Below, piece by piece: positions 34,327-45,592 of a stretch of DNA of 64,000 nucleotides. The notes beneath the pieces were generated by a model, which saw only the letters and a program-made list of their open reading frames with translations, ran no database searches and had not been told where the DNA came from. Position 1 is the first letter of the stretch, and each line of letters begins with the position of its first letter. Origin of the DNA: Yersinia entomophaga (GTDB lineage Bacteria; Pseudomonadota; Gammaproteobacteria; Enterobacterales; Enterobacteriaceae); the NCBI RefSeq assembly GCF_001656035.1, contig NZ_CP010029.1, positions 3,049,602-3,113,601 of the forward strand, written 5' to 3'. The position numbers and the translations under genes are program-made.

Positions 34327-36054
34327 ATGGAGATGTTGTCAGGAGCCGAGATGGTGGTCCGATCGTTAATCGATCAGGGCGTAAAACATGTATTCGGTTA
34401 TCCCGGCGGGGCCGTACTTGATATCTACGATGCCCTGCACACGGTTGGGGGAATCGATCATATTCTGGTTCGTCATGAACAAGGTGCAGTACACATGGCC
34501 GATGGCTATGCTCGTGCCACGGGCGAAGTCGGGGTTGTGCTGGTGACTTCCGGCCCCGGTGCGACCAATGCCATAACCGGGATTGCTACAGCCTATATGG
34601 ATTCTATTCCAATGGTGGTGCTGTCAGGGCAGGTGCCTAGCTCGCTCATTGGCTATGATGCTTTTCAGGAATGCGACATGGTCGGTATTTCCCGTCCAGT
34701 GGTAAAACACAGTTTTCTGGTTAAGCGCACCGAAGATATTCCTTCCGTGCTGAAAAAAGCCTTTTATCTGGCCTCAAGTGGACGCCCTGGTCCAGTAGTG
34801 ATTGATTTGCCGAAGGATATTGTCAGCCCGGCGCTGAGACTGCCTTATGCCTATCCAGAGCAAGTTAGCCTGCGTTCATATAATCCAACGGTACAAGGCC
34901 ATCGCGGGCAGATTAAACGCGCATTGCAAACCATTCTGGCTGCCAGAAAACCCATTATGTACGTGGGCGGTGGGGCGATAAACGCCGCCTGCCACGAAGA
35001 ATTGCTCACTCTGGCAGAGAAACTGAATCTTCCGGTGACGACGTCGTTAATGGGGTTAGGTGGTTTCCCAGGGACACATCGCCAAAGCGTAGGCATGCTT
35101 GGAATGCACGGTACTTTTGAAGCCAATATGGCGATGCACAACGCGGATTTGATCTTTGCCGTAGGGGTACGTTTCGATGATCGTACTACGAATAATTTGG
35201 CTAAATATTGTCCGAATGCCACTGTTCTGCATATTGATATCGACCCAACTTCTATTTCGAAAACGGTAAATGCCGATATTCCTATTGTTGGCGACGCCAA
35301 ACAGGTGCTGAAGCAAATGCTGGAGCTGGCGACACAAATCGACTGTGCGCAGGATTTCGATGCGCTTCGCGATTGGTGGCAGTCTATCGAACAATGGCGC
35401 GCTCGTGATTGCCTGGGTTACAACAAAGAAAGCGGCAGTATTAAGCCTCAGGCGGTAATTGAAACTCTGCATCGTTTGACCAAAGGTGATGCTTATGTGA
35501 CTTCTGATGTCGGGCAGCACCAGATGTTTGCTGCACTGTACTATCCGTTTGATAAACCGCGCCGTTGGATCAACTCTGGCGGTTTGGGAACCATGGGCTT
35601 TGGCCTACCGGCGGCGCTGGGCGTCAAGCTGGCGTTACCGGATGAAACCGTGGTTTGCGTAACCGGTGACGGGAGTATCCAAATGAATATTCAGGAGTTA
35701 TCGACGGCATTGCAGTATAACCTGCCGGTGTTGGTGCTGAACCTGAACAACCGTTATCTGGGCATGGTGAAACAATGGCAGGATATGATTTACTCTGGCC
35801 GCCATTCGCAATCCTATATGGAATCTCTGCCTGATTTTGTCAAACTGGCTGAAGCCTACGGACATATCGGGATCGCCATTCGTACCCCAGGCGAGCTGGA
35901 GGCAAAACTGGCCGAAGCATTAACGCTGCTTTCCGAAACCAATCGTCTGGTATTTGTGGATGTCACCGTTGATGAAACTGAGCACGTTTACCCGATGCAA
36001 ATTCGCGGTGGCGGTATGGACGAAATGTGGTTAAGCAAAACGGAGAGGACCTAA
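34327..36054 (+). CDS. ilvI: Acetolactate synthase III large subunit
   Basis: ThDP-dependent condensation of pyruvate to acetolactate, or with 2-oxobutyrate, in valine/leucine/isoleucine synthesis. 575 residues (E. coli 574). [25 protein letters not shown] with the catalytic glutamate, and the ThDP motif [20 protein letters not shown] 34327 has GGAGG nine bases upstream. The ilvH start overlaps or abuts its stop, and the two subunits form the valine-sensitive isozyme. Confidence 0.98.
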   Translation: MEMLSGAEMVVRSLIDQGVKHVFGYPGGAVLDIYDALHTVGGIDHILVRHEQGAVHMADGYARATGEVGVVLVTSGPGATNAITGIATAYMDSIPMVVLSGQVPSSLIGYDAFQECDMVGISRPVVKHSFLVKRTEDIPSVLKKAFYLASSGRPGPVVIDLPKDIVSPALRLPYAYPEQVSLRSYNPTVQGHRGQIKRALQTILAARKPIMYVGGGAINAACHEELLTLAEKLNLPVTTSLMGLGGFPGTHRQSVGMLGMHGTFEANMAMHNADLIFAVGVRFDDRTTNNLAKYCPNATVLHIDIDPTSISKTVNADIPIVGDAKQVLKQMLELATQIDCAQDFDALRDWWQSIEQWRARDCLGYNKESGSIKPQAVIETLHRLTKGDAYVTSDVGQHQMFAALYYPFDKPRRWINSGGLGTMGFGLPAALGVKLALPDETVVCVTGDGSIQMNIQELSTALQYNLPVLVLNLNNRYLGMVKQWQDMIYSGRHSQSYMESLPDFVKLAEAYGHIGIAIRTPGELEAKLAEALTLLSETNRLVFVDVTVDETEHVYPMQIRGGGMDEMWLSKTERT

Positions 36055-36056
36055 TG

Positions 36057-36548
36057 ATGCGCCGGATTTTATCAGTATTATTGGAAAACGAATCAGGGGC
36101 GTTGTCTCGGGTTGTCGGCCTATTTTCGCAGCGCGGATATAACATTGAAAGCTTGACCGTGGCACCTACAGACGATCCAACTCTGTCCCGTATGACCATC
36201 CAAACCGTGGGTGACGAAAAAGTACTGGAGCAGATTGAGAAACAACTGCATAAGCTGGTGGACGTATTGAGAGTCAGCGAACTGGTGCCCGGTGCGCACG
36301 TTGAGCGCGAAATCATGTTGGTGAAACTACAGGCTAGCGGTTACGGACGTGAAGAAATCAAACGTTGCACCGAGATTTTCCGCGGCCAGATCGTTGACGT
36401 TACCGCGACGCTGTACACCGTTCAATTAGCGGGAACCAGCGACAAACTGGACGCATTTCTTAATGCGGTGCGGGAAGTGGCTGAGATTGTTGAAGTTGCT
36501 CGCTCCGGCATTGTTGGCGTTTCTCGCGGTGAAAAAATTATGCGTTAA
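36057..36548 (+). CDS. ilvH: Acetolactate synthase III regulatory subunit
   Basis: ACT-domain subunit that gives valine feedback inhibition to IlvI. ATG 36057 ([20 protein letters not shown]) gives 163 residues, as in E. coli; ATG 36054 overlaps the ilvI stop and is possible. N-terminal ACT domain with the NESGALSRV loop that binds valine, intact. Confidence 0.98.
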   Translation: MRRILSVLLENESGALSRVVGLFSQRGYNIESLTVAPTDDPTLSRMTIQTVGDEKVLEQIEKQLHKLVDVLRVSELVPGAHVEREIMLVKLQASGYGREEIKRCTEIFRGQIVDVTATLYTVQLAGTSDKLDAFLNAVREVAEIVEVARSGIVGVSRGEKIMR

Positions 36549-36582
36549 GCCGAAATCAGGCATATAAACGAGATAAATCTGA

Positions 36583-36612
36583 GGCTCTGCTTTGAAGCAG
36601 AGCTTTTTTTTT
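36583..36612 (+). terminator. Terminator of ilvIH
   Basis: GCTCTGCTT / AAGCAGAGC stem around a short loop followed by nine T, 35 bases after the ilvH stop. Confidence 0.92.
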
Positions 36613-36776
36613 GCATTTTTAAGCCTGATAGTGACATCCTAAGGTGAAAGCGGTTGCTCAATGGAGTGTTCTGCGGTTAGATCTATCATGGGTTATATCC
36701 ATAGTTAAATTATGTATATAAAACCCGGCAGACAGATCTGCTTTTCATAACTTTACAGGGTTTATAAGGGGTTAAC

Positions 36777-37781
36777 GTGAAACTGGATGAAATCGCGCGT
36801 CTCGCGGGTGTTTCGCGCACAACGGCCAGTTATGTCATTAATGGCAAAGCGAAGCAGTACCGGGTCAGCGATAAAACAGTAGAAAAAGTGATGGCTGTGG
36901 TACGTGAACACAATTATCACCCTAATGCCGTAGCGGCAGGTTTGCGCGCGGGCAGAACCCGATCCATTGGTCTGGTGATTCCGGATCTTGAAAATACCAG
37001 TTATACACGTATTGCGAATTATCTTGAGCGGCAGGCGCGTCAGCGCGGCTATCAGCTCTTGATCGCCTGTTCTGAAGATCAGCCTGATAACGAGATGCGT
37101 TGTATTGAGCATCTGTTACAACGTCAGGTTGATGCGATTATCGTTTCGACGGCGCTGCCGCCAGAACATCCGTTTTATCAACGCTGGGTAGATAAACCCT
37201 TACCTATCATTGCGTTAGATAGAGCGTTGGATCGCGAGCACTTTATTAGCGTTGTGGGGGCCGATCAGGACGATGCCTTGATGCTGGCGCGAGAGCTACG
37301 CACTTTCCCTGCGGAATCCGTTCTGTATCTCGGTGCTTTACCGGAGCTTTCGGTGAGCTTCCTACGTGAACAGGGTTTCCGCGAGGCCTGGCAGGACGAT
37401 CCGCGTAAAGTGGATTATCTGTATGCAAATAGCTATGAGCGGGAAGCTTCCGGAGTGAAGTTTGCCGAATGGCTGAAAACTCACCCAATGCCGCAGGCGT
37501 TGTTCACCACTTCCTTTCAATTGCTACAAGGCGTGCTGGATGTCACTTTGCAGCAAAGTGGCCGCCTGCCCACCAATCTGGCTATCGCCACCTTTGGTGA
37601 TAATGAGCTGTTGGATTTTCTGGAATGCCCAGTGTTGGCGGTGGCGCAGCGTCACCGTGACGTGGCGGAAAGAGTATTGGAATTGGTGCTGGCCAGTCTG
37701 GATGAACCGCATAAACCGAAACCGGGCTTGACGCGTATTCGTCGTAATCTGTTCCGTCGCGGTAGTTTAAGCCGCAAATAA
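36777..37781 (+). CDS. cra: Catabolite repressor/activator Cra (FruR)
   Basis: LacI/GalR-family regulator of glycolysis and gluconeogenesis responding to fructose-1-phosphate and fructose-1,6-bisphosphate. 334 residues, as in E. coli, from a GTG start ([20 protein letters not shown]). N-terminal helix-turn-helix with hinge helix at [16 protein letters not shown], then the periplasmic-binding-protein-like effector domain. 229 bases from ilvH; convergent with alaE. Confidence 0.98.
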   Translation: MKLDEIARLAGVSRTTASYVINGKAKQYRVSDKTVEKVMAVVREHNYHPNAVAAGLRAGRTRSIGLVIPDLENTSYTRIANYLERQARQRGYQLLIACSEDQPDNEMRCIEHLLQRQVDAIIVSTALPPEHPFYQRWVDKPLPIIALDRALDREHFISVVGADQDDALMLARELRTFPAESVLYLGALPELSVSFLREQGFREAWQDDPRKVDYLYANSYEREASGVKFAEWLKTHPMPQALFTTSFQLLQGVLDVTLQQSGRLPTNLAIATFGDNELLDFLECPVLAVAQRHRDVAERVLELVLASLDEPHKPKPGLTRIRRNLFRRGSLSRK

Positions 37782-37809
37782 CGCGCTGAATACTTTCGCT
37801 AAAATGCAA

Positions 37810-37833
37810 TCGGGCACCTTAATCGGTGCCCGA
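37810..37833. terminator. Inverted repeat between convergent cra and alaE
   Basis: Perfect 9-bp stem TCGGGCACC / GGTGCCCGA with a 6-base loop. The minus side is followed by TTGCATTTT; the plus side by ATCATATTTG. Probably a bidirectional stop. Confidence 0.65.
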
Positions 37834-37866
37834 ATCATATTTGTCGCTGTTACTTCAATGCTTGTC

Positions 37867-38307
37867 TCACACGTACCCGGCTACGCGGAACAGGCGGCGG
37901 CAATATTCCAGAAAATAGCCGTAGGCCACGCCCATAACCATAGAAACGACCGCATTACTGGCTACTGCCGTGACGATCTGCTGGAAATCTGCACCGACCG
38001 TCCACAGAATAATGGCGTAAACCGGAGACTGAAAACTGACGTAGGCCAGTAGGTCGGCCAGATTTTTCGCCCAAAAATGTTGTCCCGCGCATCGTTGAGC
38101 GAAACGGATAAAACTGTCCCGATACATGCCGTAAGGCCAAGCAATCAGGATGTTAACCGGTATGGAAAGCAAGCGTGAAGAAAGCGACTGCTCAAAGGTC
38201 ATACCTGAAATCAGTATTTCAATCGCCATACCGGTGATAAAGCAATACACCACAAGAGCAAAGGTATCTGCAACGGCGCTACGTAAGCGAGAATCAGTAG
38301 AAAACAT
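37867..38307 (-). CDS. alaE: L-alanine exporter AlaE
   Basis: Inner-membrane exporter that prevents toxic build-up of L-alanine. ATG 38307 has GGAGG eight bases upstream and gives 146 residues (E. coli 149); ATG 38313 is only two bases from the same site. Four hydrophobic segments; blocks [39 protein letters not shown] and [12 protein letters not shown] match E. coli AlaE closely. In E. coli alaE lies elsewhere (near stpA); here it sits between cra and mraZ, on the opposite strand. Confidence 0.95.
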   Translation of the reverse strand: MFSTDSRLRSAVADTFALVVYCFITGMAIEILISGMTFEQSLSSRLLSIPVNILIAWPYGMYRDSFIRFAQRCAGQHFWAKNLADLLAYVSFQSPVYAIILWTVGADFQQIVTAVASNAVVSMVMGVAYGYFLEYCRRLFRVAGYV

Positions 38308-39142
38308 CGTCATTACCTCCCAGATTGGGGGAAAATCCGTTAATAGGTTAAATATGCACAGCTATTATTGGTGGTATGTTTCTATTTTTTGTTGGTTTAT
38401 GGGGTATTATTTGGTGTTTTGTTTTTACTGTAGTTTACATGACTGCTTTGTTTAATATAACTAGCTGAAAATTTCTATTTTTAACATTTGTCTGATTTTT
38501 ATACTTCCAACTGACCTGTAAAGACTTTTTTATGGTGAATTACGCGGAGGGTTGAGTGTTTATTATTTAAAAACAATGAATTAAGTTCGCTGGTGGTTTT
38601 AAGCGTCAATGGGGAATTTGATTAGCGCTTAATAGCCATATTGAAAGGCGGGAAAAATACATTGGCGCTGCGCTACTAATTTGGGACTTTTCTTAAGATG
38701 CATTCTCTTATTAAAAAGCGGCGGGTAATCAGCGGCTAATAATTTATTTCAAAATAGATTCATATTCCTCTGAGTAATTGAAGTAAAATGCGCCCACGGT
38801 GAACGCCTGGTAATTTTAATGGGTATTATTTACGAAGATTATCCGCAGGAATGTTCTGCATTAACATTCCCCGGCGCAGCCAGTCACTGCGGGAGATAGG
38901 CCTAATTCCTAATATTTTGCATTGTGCAATTTTTATACTGGAAATGAGACATCCCTTGCAGAAGGAATTAATGTGACAATTAATTGCTAAATTAATCGTT
39001 ATTTAATCAGTAAAATCATCCGGCGGAAAAATAGCCCGTTTATCATGACGTTAATTTCCACGCTACTTGCTGAAAACGCCCCTTCTACAAGATATATCTC
39101 AAAATACACCCATAAATATTGCCAAACCGCATCTGCTCTGGC
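38308..39142. other. Long gap between alaE and the mra promoter, no clear gene
   Basis: About 835 AT-rich bases with long T- and A-rich stretches. It must hold the alaE promoter and upstream control sites of the dcw cluster. A 33-codon hydrophobic open frame at 38354-38455 is made of T/G-rich low-complexity DNA and has no good ribosome-binding site. No RNA gene, repeat or mobile-element trace recognised. Confidence 0.55.
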
Positions 39143-39172
39143 TTGACAAGGTTTTCATACCATCCGTAAACT
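39143..39172 (+). promoter_or_regulatory. Main promoter of the dcw cluster (Pmra)
   Basis: Perfect -35 TTGACA (39143-39148), 18-base spacer, and -10 TAAACT (39167-39172), 60 bases before the mraZ start. Confidence 0.8.
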
Positions 39173-39180
39173 CTTTAATG

Positions 39181-39205
39181 TGGGGATTTGTGGGATAAAG
39201 TGGCA
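39181..39205 (+). promoter_or_regulatory. MraZ-binding direct repeats
   Basis: Three repeats on the same strand, TGGGG (39181), TGGGA (39191) and TGGCA (39201), exactly ten bases apart, just after the -10. In E. coli MraZ binds TGGGN repeats separated by five bases in this same place. The third copy is imperfect. Confidence 0.8.
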
Positions 39206-39233
39206 AATAAGGCCATGAAGGGGTGACTCAACG

Positions 39234-39692
39234 ATGTTTCGTGGGGCAACGATGGTTAACCTCGACAGCAAAGGGCGGCTTGCCGTACCTACCCGTTATC
39301 GGGATTTGCTGAACGAGGAATCGCGAGGACAGATGGTCTGCACTATCGACCTTCACCAACCATGCCTGTTGCTTTATCCTTTGCCCGAATGGGAAATCAT
39401 TGAACAAAAACTTTCTCGTCTGTCGAGCATGGTTCCTGCCGAGCGCCGTATTCAGCGTTTGCTGTTGGGGCATGCTAGCGAATGCCAGATGGATGGTTCC
39501 GGGCGTTTGTTGATTGCAAATACGCTGCGTCAACACGCCGGGCTGAGTAAAGAAGTGATGCTGGTTGGGCAGTTCAACAAGTTTGAACTGTGGGATGAAC
39601 AGACCTGGTATCAACAAGTCAAGGATGACATAGACGCACAACAGTCGACTCAGGAACCTTTATCTGAGCGGCTACAGGACTTATCGCTATAA
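39234..39692 (+). CDS. mraZ: Transcriptional regulator MraZ
   Basis: 152 residues, as in E. coli, two AbrB-like swapped-hairpin domains (first [13 protein letters not shown], second [13 protein letters not shown]). Ring-shaped oligomer that binds the repeats upstream and represses the dcw cluster. ATG 39234 with AAGGGG about ten bases upstream. First gene of the cluster. Confidence 0.98.
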   Translation: MFRGATMVNLDSKGRLAVPTRYRDLLNEESRGQMVCTIDLHQPCLLLYPLPEWEIIEQKLSRLSSMVPAERRIQRLLLGHASECQMDGSGRLLIANTLRQHAGLSKEVMLVGQFNKFELWDEQTWYQQVKDDIDAQQSTQEPLSERLQDLSL

Positions 39693-39694
39693 GC

Positions 39695-40636
39695 ATGGTA
39701 GATAATTATAAGCACACAAGCGTGCTGCTGGATGAGGCAGTTAACGGCCTGAACATTCGCAGTAACGGCATTTATATCGACGGAACTTTTGGTCGTGGTG
39801 GCCATTCACGTCTGATTCTGTCTCAACTTGGGCCGGAAGGGCGTTTGATAGCAATTGACCGCGACCCGCAAGCTATTGAAGCAGCGAAATCCATTACCGA
39901 TCCGCGTTTCTCAATCGTACACGGTCCGTTTTCTGAATTAGCAGATTATGTGCGGGAATTGGACTTAGTCGGGAAGATCGATGGCGTACTGTTGGACCTG
40001 GGCGTTTCTTCACCGCAGTTAGACGATCCAGAACGCGGTTTTTCCTTTATGCGTGACGGGCCGCTGGATATGCGCATGGATCCTTCGCGTGGCATTTCTG
40101 CCGCCGAGTGGTTGATGAAAGCTGGCGCTGACGACATTGCCTGGGTATTGAAAACCTTTGGTGAAGAGCGCTTTGCCAAACGTCTGGCTCGCGCCATTGT
40201 TGAGCGCAACCTGACCCAGCCGATGACTCGCACCACTGAGCTGGCTAATTTGATTGCTAACGCCAGCCCATTCCGCGAAAAGCACAAGCATCCGGCCACC
40301 CGCAGTTTCCAGGCGATTCGCATTTATATCAACAGCGAACTGGAAGAAATCGAACGAGCATTGGAAGGTGCGCTGGAAGTATTAGCTCCCGGTGGTCGTC
40401 TCTCCGTCATCAGTTTCCATTCCCTTGAAGATCGTATTGTTAAAAACTTTATCCGTAACCAAAGCCGTGGGCCGAAAGTGCCTGCCGGTCTGCCGTTAAC
40501 GGAGGAGCAGTTACAGAGTCTGGGCGGACGTAATTTGAAATCCGTAGGGAAAATGATGCCTTCCGACGCGGAAGTTGCGGAAAACCCACGGGCGCGTAGC
40601 TCCGTACTGCGTTTTGCAGAGAGGATTAACGCGTGA
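39695..40636 (+). CDS. rsmH: 16S rRNA (cytosine1402-N4)-methyltransferase
   Basis: MraW; methylates C1402 in the decoding centre. 313 residues, as in E. coli. S-adenosylmethionine motif [14 protein letters not shown], and conserved [13 protein letters not shown] and [10 protein letters not shown]. Two bases after mraZ; ends in overlap with ftsL (GTGA). Confidence 0.98.
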   Translation: MVDNYKHTSVLLDEAVNGLNIRSNGIYIDGTFGRGGHSRLILSQLGPEGRLIAIDRDPQAIEAAKSITDPRFSIVHGPFSELADYVRELDLVGKIDGVLLDLGVSSPQLDDPERGFSFMRDGPLDMRMDPSRGISAAEWLMKAGADDIAWVLKTFGEERFAKRLARAIVERNLTQPMTRTTELANLIANASPFREKHKHPATRSFQAIRIYINSELEEIERALEGALEVLAPGGRLSVISFHSLEDRIVKNFIRNQSRGPKVPAGLPLTEEQLQSLGGRNLKSVGKMMPSDAEVAENPRARSSVLRFAERINA

Positions 40637-40953
40637 TAGGCAACGAACGCCACGGCTTGGTAGGGGTCATTGGCGGAGATTTACTCCGTAATGCCAAGAT
40701 TCCATTGATTCTGCTGGTTGCGGTGTTGATCTCTGCGGTGTTAGTGGTGACAACCGCTCACCGCACCCGGTTGCTGACCGCCGAACGTGAGCAGCTGGTG
40801 CTGGAGCGTGATGCTCTGGACATCGAGTGGCGTAACCTGATTCTGGAAGAGAACGCCTTGGGCGATCACAGCCGGGTCGAGAGTATCGCTACTGATAAGT
40901 TAAAAATGCAGCACGTTGATCCAGCACAAGAAAACATTGTGGTTAAACAATGA
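40633..40953 (+). CDS. ftsL: Cell division protein FtsL
   Basis: Bitopic protein of the FtsQLB complex that activates FtsWI. GTG 40633 overlaps the rsmH stop. 106 residues (E. coli 121; the shorter cytoplasmic N-terminus is the main difference). One membrane segment (about 23-41) and a leucine-zipper coiled coil (about 45-85). The short N-terminus still carries the LLRNAKIPL segment next to the membrane. Confidence 0.95.
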   Translation: MIGNERHGLVGVIGGDLLRNAKIPLILLVAVLISAVLVVTTAHRTRLLTAEREQLVLERDALDIEWRNLILEENALGDHSRVESIATDKLKMQHVDPAQENIVVKQ

Positions 40954-40996
40954 TTAAATTTGCACTCACCATGACTCGGAGTAGCCAAGGTAACGC

Positions 40997-42760
40997 ATGA
41001 AAGCAGCGCGCCCCGGTAAGTTGAAACGGCAGGAAGAACAAGCCAGCTTTATAAGCTGGCGTTTTGCATTGCTGTGCGGCTGTATTTTACTGGCTTTGGT
41101 TGGGCTGATGCTACGCACTGCCTACCTGCAAGTGATCAATCCAGACAAATTGGTACGGGAAGGCGACATGCGTTCGCTGCGGGTTCAATCCGTACCTACC
41201 GCTCGCGGCATGATAAGCGATCGAGCCGGGCGACCTCTGGCGGTGAGTGTTCCGGTGAATGCCATTTGGGCCGATCCGAAAGAACTGCAGGAACGTGGCG
41301 GAATTACGCTGGATACGCGCTGGAAAGCCCTGTCCGACGCGCTGGAAATCCCTCTCGATCAGTTGGCTTCCCGCATTAACGCGAATCCGAAAGGTCGCTT
41401 TGTTTATCTGGCGCGTCAGGTCAATCCGGCTATTGGTGACTATATCCATAAGTTGAAATTGCCGGGTATCTATCTGCGTCAGGAATCCCGCCGCTACTAC
41501 CCTGCGGGGCAGGTTATGGCGCATATCATCGGCGTGACCAATATCGATGGTCAGGGAATTGAAGGGGTTGAGAAAAGCTTCGATCGCTGGCTAACCGGTC
41601 AACCGGGCGAACGTACGGTGCGTAAAGACCGCTATGGTCGGGTGATCGAAGATATCTCCTCTGTGGATAGTCAGGCGGCACATAATCTGGCGCTGAGCGT
41701 CGATGAACGCCTACAAGCGCTGGTTTATCGCGAATTGAACAATGCGGTGGCGTTCAACAAAGCTGAATCAGGAACCGCAGTGCTGGTGGATGTGAACACC
41801 GGCGAAGTGCTGGCAATGGCCAACAGCCCTTCTTACAACCCGAACAACCTAACCGGTACGCCGAAAGAAGCCATGCGTAACCGGGCAATTACCGATATTT
41901 TCGAGCCGGGCTCTACGGTTAAGCCTATGGTGGTGATGACCGCATTGCAGCACGGCGTTATCAAAGAAAACAGCGTATTGAATACTCTGCCGTACTTTGT
42001 TAACGGCCATCAGATCAAAGACGTGGCGCGTTATGCAGAGCTGTCGGTGACAGGGATTCTACAGAAGTCGAGTAACGTCGGTGTTTCTAAGCTGGCGTTA
42101 GCGATGCCATCCTCAGCGTTAGTAGATACTTACTCACGTTTTGGGTTTGGGAAAGCGACCAATTTGGGGTTGGTCGGAGAAAGCAGTGGCTTATATCCTA
42201 AAAAACAACGGTGGTCTGACATAGAGAGGGCCACCTTCTCTTACGGCTACGGGCTAATGGTAACGCCGTTACAGTTAGCGCGAGTCTATGCAACGATCGG
42301 CAGTATGGGTATTTATCGCCCGTTGTCGATTACCAAAGTTGACCCACCGGTTGCCGGTGAGCGCGTCTTCCCTGAGCCCATTGTTCGCACCGTGGTTCAT
42401 ATGATGGAAAGCGTAGCGTTACCGGGCGGCGGGGGCACCAAAGCTGCGATTAAAGGCTATCGTATTGCGATTAAAACCGGTACTGCGAAGAAAGTCGGAC
42501 CGGACGGCAAATACGTGAACCGATATCTTGCGTATACCGCCGGCGTCGCGCCGGCAAGCAACCCTCGATTTGCTCTGGTTGTGGTCATTGATGACCCGCA
42601 GGGCGGGAAATATTACGGCGGTGCGGTTTCTGCTCCGGTATTTGGCGCAATTATGGGCGGCGTTTTGCGTACCATGAACGTTGAACCGGACGCGTTACCG
42701 ACCAGTGATAAAAGCGAATTAGTAATTAATAAAAAAGAGGGTTCAGGTGGCAGATCGTAA
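40997..42760 (+). CDS. ftsI: Peptidoglycan D,D-transpeptidase FtsI (PBP3)
   Basis: Septal transpeptidase. 587 residues (E. coli 588): a short cytoplasmic tail, one membrane segment (about 22-40), a pedestal domain, and the penicillin-binding domain with active-site GSTVKP (serine near 306), SSN (KSSNVGVS) and KTG (KTGTAKK). AAGG six bases before ATG. Its last 14 bases overlap murE. No insertion after the SSN motif is visible of the type tied to beta-lactam resistance. Confidence 0.98.
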   Translation: MKAARPGKLKRQEEQASFISWRFALLCGCILLALVGLMLRTAYLQVINPDKLVREGDMRSLRVQSVPTARGMISDRAGRPLAVSVPVNAIWADPKELQERGGITLDTRWKALSDALEIPLDQLASRINANPKGRFVYLARQVNPAIGDYIHKLKLPGIYLRQESRRYYPAGQVMAHIIGVTNIDGQGIEGVEKSFDRWLTGQPGERTVRKDRYGRVIEDISSVDSQAAHNLALSVDERLQALVYRELNNAVAFNKAESGTAVLVDVNTGEVLAMANSPSYNPNNLTGTPKEAMRNRAITDIFEPGSTVKPMVVMTALQHGVIKENSVLNTLPYFVNGHQIKDVARYAELSVTGILQKSSNVGVSKLALAMPSSALVDTYSRFGFGKATNLGLVGESSGLYPKKQRWSDIERATFSYGYGLMVTPLQLARVYATIGSMGIYRPLSITKVDPPVAGERVFPEPIVRTVVHMMESVALPGGGGTKAAIKGYRIAIKTGTAKKVGPDGKYVNRYLAYTAGVAPASNPRFALVVVIDDPQGGKYYGGAVSAPVFGAIMGGVLRTMNVEPDALPTSDKSELVINKKEGSGGRS

Positions 42761-44234
42761 TTTGCGCGACTTACTCGCTCCTTGGGGGCTTGACGTCCCG
42801 GGGCGTGCGCTACGGGAAATGACATTAGACAGCCGCGTGGCGGCTGCCGGGGATCTGTTTGTCGCCGTTGTCGGCTACCAGACGGACGGGCGGCGCTATA
42901 TTCCGCAGGCTATTGCTCAGGGCGTTGCCGCCGTGATTGCTGAAGCCGAAGGCGTAGCACCAGATGCCAGCATTACGGAAATGCACGGCGTTCCCGTGAT
43001 TTATCTGAGCAATCTGAATCAACATTTATCCAAACTGGCAGGCCAGTTTTACCAACAGCCGGGCGCGGCGTTGCGCTTAATTGGCGTCACTGGCACCAAC
43101 GGTAAAACCACCACTACGCAGCTGTTGGCGCAATGGACTCAGGCGTTGGGGGAGAGCAGTGCAGTGATGGGTACCGTGGGTAACGGGCTGCTGGGACAGG
43201 TTGTGCCGACAGAAAATACCACCGGCTCAGCGGTTGATGTGCAACAGATTTTGCATTCTCTGGTTGAACAGGGCGCTAAAGTGGCCGCGATGGAGGTTTC
43301 TTCTCACGGACTGGTGCAAAACCGCGTGGCAGCGCTGCCGTTTGCCGCCGCCGTGTTTACCAACCTGAGCCGCGACCATCTGGATTACCACGGCGACATG
43401 GCGAGCTATGAAGCGGCTAAATGGCTGCTGTTCTCCACTCATCAGGCCGAACACAAAATTATCAATGCTGACGATGACGTCGGGCAACGCTGGCTGAGCC
43501 AGTTGCCTCAGGCGGTTGCCGTCAGCATGGAAGATAAAGTGCCGCAGGGCTGGAACGGTCCTTGGCTGTCTGCCACTCACGTGGATTATCACGATAACGG
43601 CGCTACGATTTCTTTTGACTCCAGTTGGGGTAAAGGTCAGTTGGAAAGCCGCCTAATGGGCGCATTTAACGTCAGTAACCTGCTGGTGGCGCTGTCGACC
43701 TTGTTAGCGCTGGGTTATCCATTGGCGGAGTTGTTAACTGCTGCACCTAGGCTCCAGCCGGTTTGTGGTCGTATGGAAGTGTTTAACGCTCCAGGTAAAC
43801 CTACGGTAGTCGTTGATTACGCTCATACACCGGATGCGTTGGAAAAAGCTTTGGCGGCGGCCCGCCTGCACTGCAAAGGTCAACTGTGGTGCGTATTCGG
43901 CTGCGGCGGCGATCGTGACAAAGGTAAGCGCCCACTTATGGGAGCCATTGCAGAACAGCTGGCCGATCGCGTTGTCGTGACCGACGATAACCCGCGTAGC
44001 GAGGAGCCGCAGGCTATCGTGGCTGATATTCTTCGCGGTTTGATGGATGCGGGCCGTGCGCTGGCAATTCATGGCCGCGCCGAAGCGGTAACCAGCGCGA
44101 TTATGCAGGCCAAAGAAGAAGATGTGGTTTTGGTGGCCGGTAAAGGTCACGAAGATTACCAACTGGTAGGCAACCGTCGTCTGGATTATTCCGACCGTAT
44201 TACCGTTGCCCGTTTGCTGGGGGGGGTCGCATGA
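42747..44234 (+). CDS. murE: UDP-MurNAc-tripeptide (meso-DAP) ligase
   Basis: Adds meso-diaminopimelate to UDP-MurNAc-L-Ala-D-Glu. 495 residues, as in E. coli, from GTG 42747 ([14 protein letters not shown]). P-loop [13 protein letters not shown], the carbamoylated-lysine region, and the DAP-specific DDNPRSEEP motif. Overlaps ftsI before and murF after. Confidence 0.98.
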   Translation: MADRNLRDLLAPWGLDVPGRALREMTLDSRVAAAGDLFVAVVGYQTDGRRYIPQAIAQGVAAVIAEAEGVAPDASITEMHGVPVIYLSNLNQHLSKLAGQFYQQPGAALRLIGVTGTNGKTTTTQLLAQWTQALGESSAVMGTVGNGLLGQVVPTENTTGSAVDVQQILHSLVEQGAKVAAMEVSSHGLVQNRVAALPFAAAVFTNLSRDHLDYHGDMASYEAAKWLLFSTHQAEHKIINADDDVGQRWLSQLPQAVAVSMEDKVPQGWNGPWLSATHVDYHDNGATISFDSSWGKGQLESRLMGAFNVSNLLVALSTLLALGYPLAELLTAAPRLQPVCGRMEVFNAPGKPTVVVDYAHTPDALEKALAAARLHCKGQLWCVFGCGGDRDKGKRPLMGAIAEQLADRVVVTDDNPRSEEPQAIVADILRGLMDAGRALAIHGRAEAVTSAIMQAKEEDVVLVAGKGHEDYQLVGNRRLDYSDRITVARLLGGVA

Positions 44235-45592
44235 TTCCCGTTTCCCTGCAATACCTCGCGGAGCAGCTTAATGCTGAGCTGGTCGGTAACGACGATATGA
44301 TTACCGAAGTGACCACCGATACGCGTCAGGTGACGGCAGGTTGCCTGTTTGTGGCACTGAAAGGCGAGCGTTTTGACGCTCATGATTTTGCTGAAGCAGC
44401 CGTTGCCGCAGGTGCTGGGGCGTTGTTGGTAAGTCAGCGCTTATTGGTGGATGTTCCGCAGATCGTGGTGAAAGACACCCGTCTGGCTCTGGGGCAGTTT
44501 GCCGCTTGGGTTCGTCAGCAAGTGCCTGCCAGAGTCGTCGCGTTGACCGGTTCTTCCGGTAAAACCTCGGTTAAAGAGATGACCGCAGCGATTCTGCGTC
44601 AGTGTGGCAACGTGTTGTATACCTCCGGTAACTTTAACAACGATATCGGTGTGCCGCTGACATTACTGCGTTTAACACCAGAACATGATTTTGCGGTGAT
44701 TGAACTGGGTGCGAACCATATTGGCGAAATCGCCTACACCACGGATTTAAGCCGCCCGGAAGCCGCATTGGTGAACAATCTGGCTGCCGCTCATCTGGAA
44801 GGCTTTGGTTCACTGGCGGGCGTTGCGCAGGCGAAAGGTGAAATCTTTGCCGGTTTGCCAGCCAAAGGTATTGCCATTCTTAACGCTGACAGTCATGACT
44901 GGCCGCATTGGCAGTCCACGCTGGCTCACAAGCAGGTTTGGCGTTTTTCACCGCAGGCCGGTGAAGACACTGATTTTTATGCCAGCGATGTGCGCATTCA
45001 TCAGCAAGGTATGGATTTCACTCTGCATTCGCCTTTCGGCAATGTAGCCGTGTCGTTGCCGTTACCGGGTCGCCATAACATCGCCAATGCTTTGGCTGCC
45101 GCGGCCCTCGCGATGTCGGTCGGTGCAGATGTCGATGCGGTGCGTCAGGGTTTATCTCAGTTGCAAGCGGTAAAAGGGCGTTTATTCCCGATTTCGCTGG
45201 CCGAAGGAAAGCTGCTGCTAGATGACACTTATAACGCCAACGTGGGTTCCATGATCGCCGCGGCGCAGGTTCTGGCCGATATGCCCGGTTACTGCGTAAT
45301 GGTGGTGGGTGATATGGCCGAATTGGGTGAAACCGCAGAAGATTGTCACCGTCAGGTGGGTGAAGCTGCCCGTCTGGCTGGAGTGGATAAAGTGTTGAGC
45401 GTGGGGAAATTAAGTCAGCTCATCAGTCACGCCAGCGGTAACGGCGAGCATTTTCAAGATAAGAGCGCGTTGACGGCTCGTTTGGCGGCCCTGTTGTCCG
45501 AACATCAAGTTATCACCGTATTAATTAAAGGTTCACGTAGTGCTGCCATGGAAAGTGTTGTGCAGGCGTTACAGGAGAAAGCATCATGTTAG
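44231..45592 (+). CDS. murF: UDP-MurNAc-pentapeptide synthetase
   Basis: Adds D-Ala-D-Ala to the muropeptide precursor. 453 residues (E. coli 452); P-loop [24 protein letters not shown], and [11 protein letters not shown]. Overlaps murE by four bases and mraY by seven. Confidence 0.98.
   Translation: MIPVSLQYLAEQLNAELVGNDDMITEVTTDTRQVTAGCLFVALKGERFDAHDFAEAAVAAGAGALLVSQRLLVDVPQIVVKDTRLALGQFAAWVRQQVPARVVALTGSSGKTSVKEMTAAILRQCGNVLYTSGNFNNDIGVPLTLLRLTPEHDFAVIELGANHIGEIAYTTDLSRPEAALVNNLAAAHLEGFGSLAGVAQAKGEIFAGLPAKGIAILNADSHDWPHWQSTLAHKQVWRFSPQAGEDTDFYASDVRIHQQGMDFTLHSPFGNVAVSLPLPGRHNIANALAAAALAMSVGADVDAVRQGLSQLQAVKGRLFPISLAEGKLLLDDTYNANVGSMIAAAQVLADMPGYCVMVVGDMAELGETAEDCHRQVGEAARLAGVDKVLSVGKLSQLISHASGNGEHFQDKSALTARLAALLSEHQVITVLIKGSRSAAMESVVQALQEKASC

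Noticed and set aside
34184..34369. 61-codon open frame upstream of ilvI, considered as an ilv leader peptide
   Set aside because: No run of Ile, Leu or Val codons, no attenuator hairpin after it, and it overlaps ilvI.
38354..38455. 33-codon very hydrophobic frame (Tyr, Trp, Phe, Cys rich), considered as a CydX-like small protein
   Set aside because: Comes from T/G-rich low-complexity DNA, has only a weak AGG upstream, and does not match CydX, AppX or MgtS as I know them.
40971..41000. Nine-codon frame whose TGA overlaps the ftsI start
   Set aside because: No ribosome-binding site before its ATG, and ftsI has its own AAGG site; probably chance.
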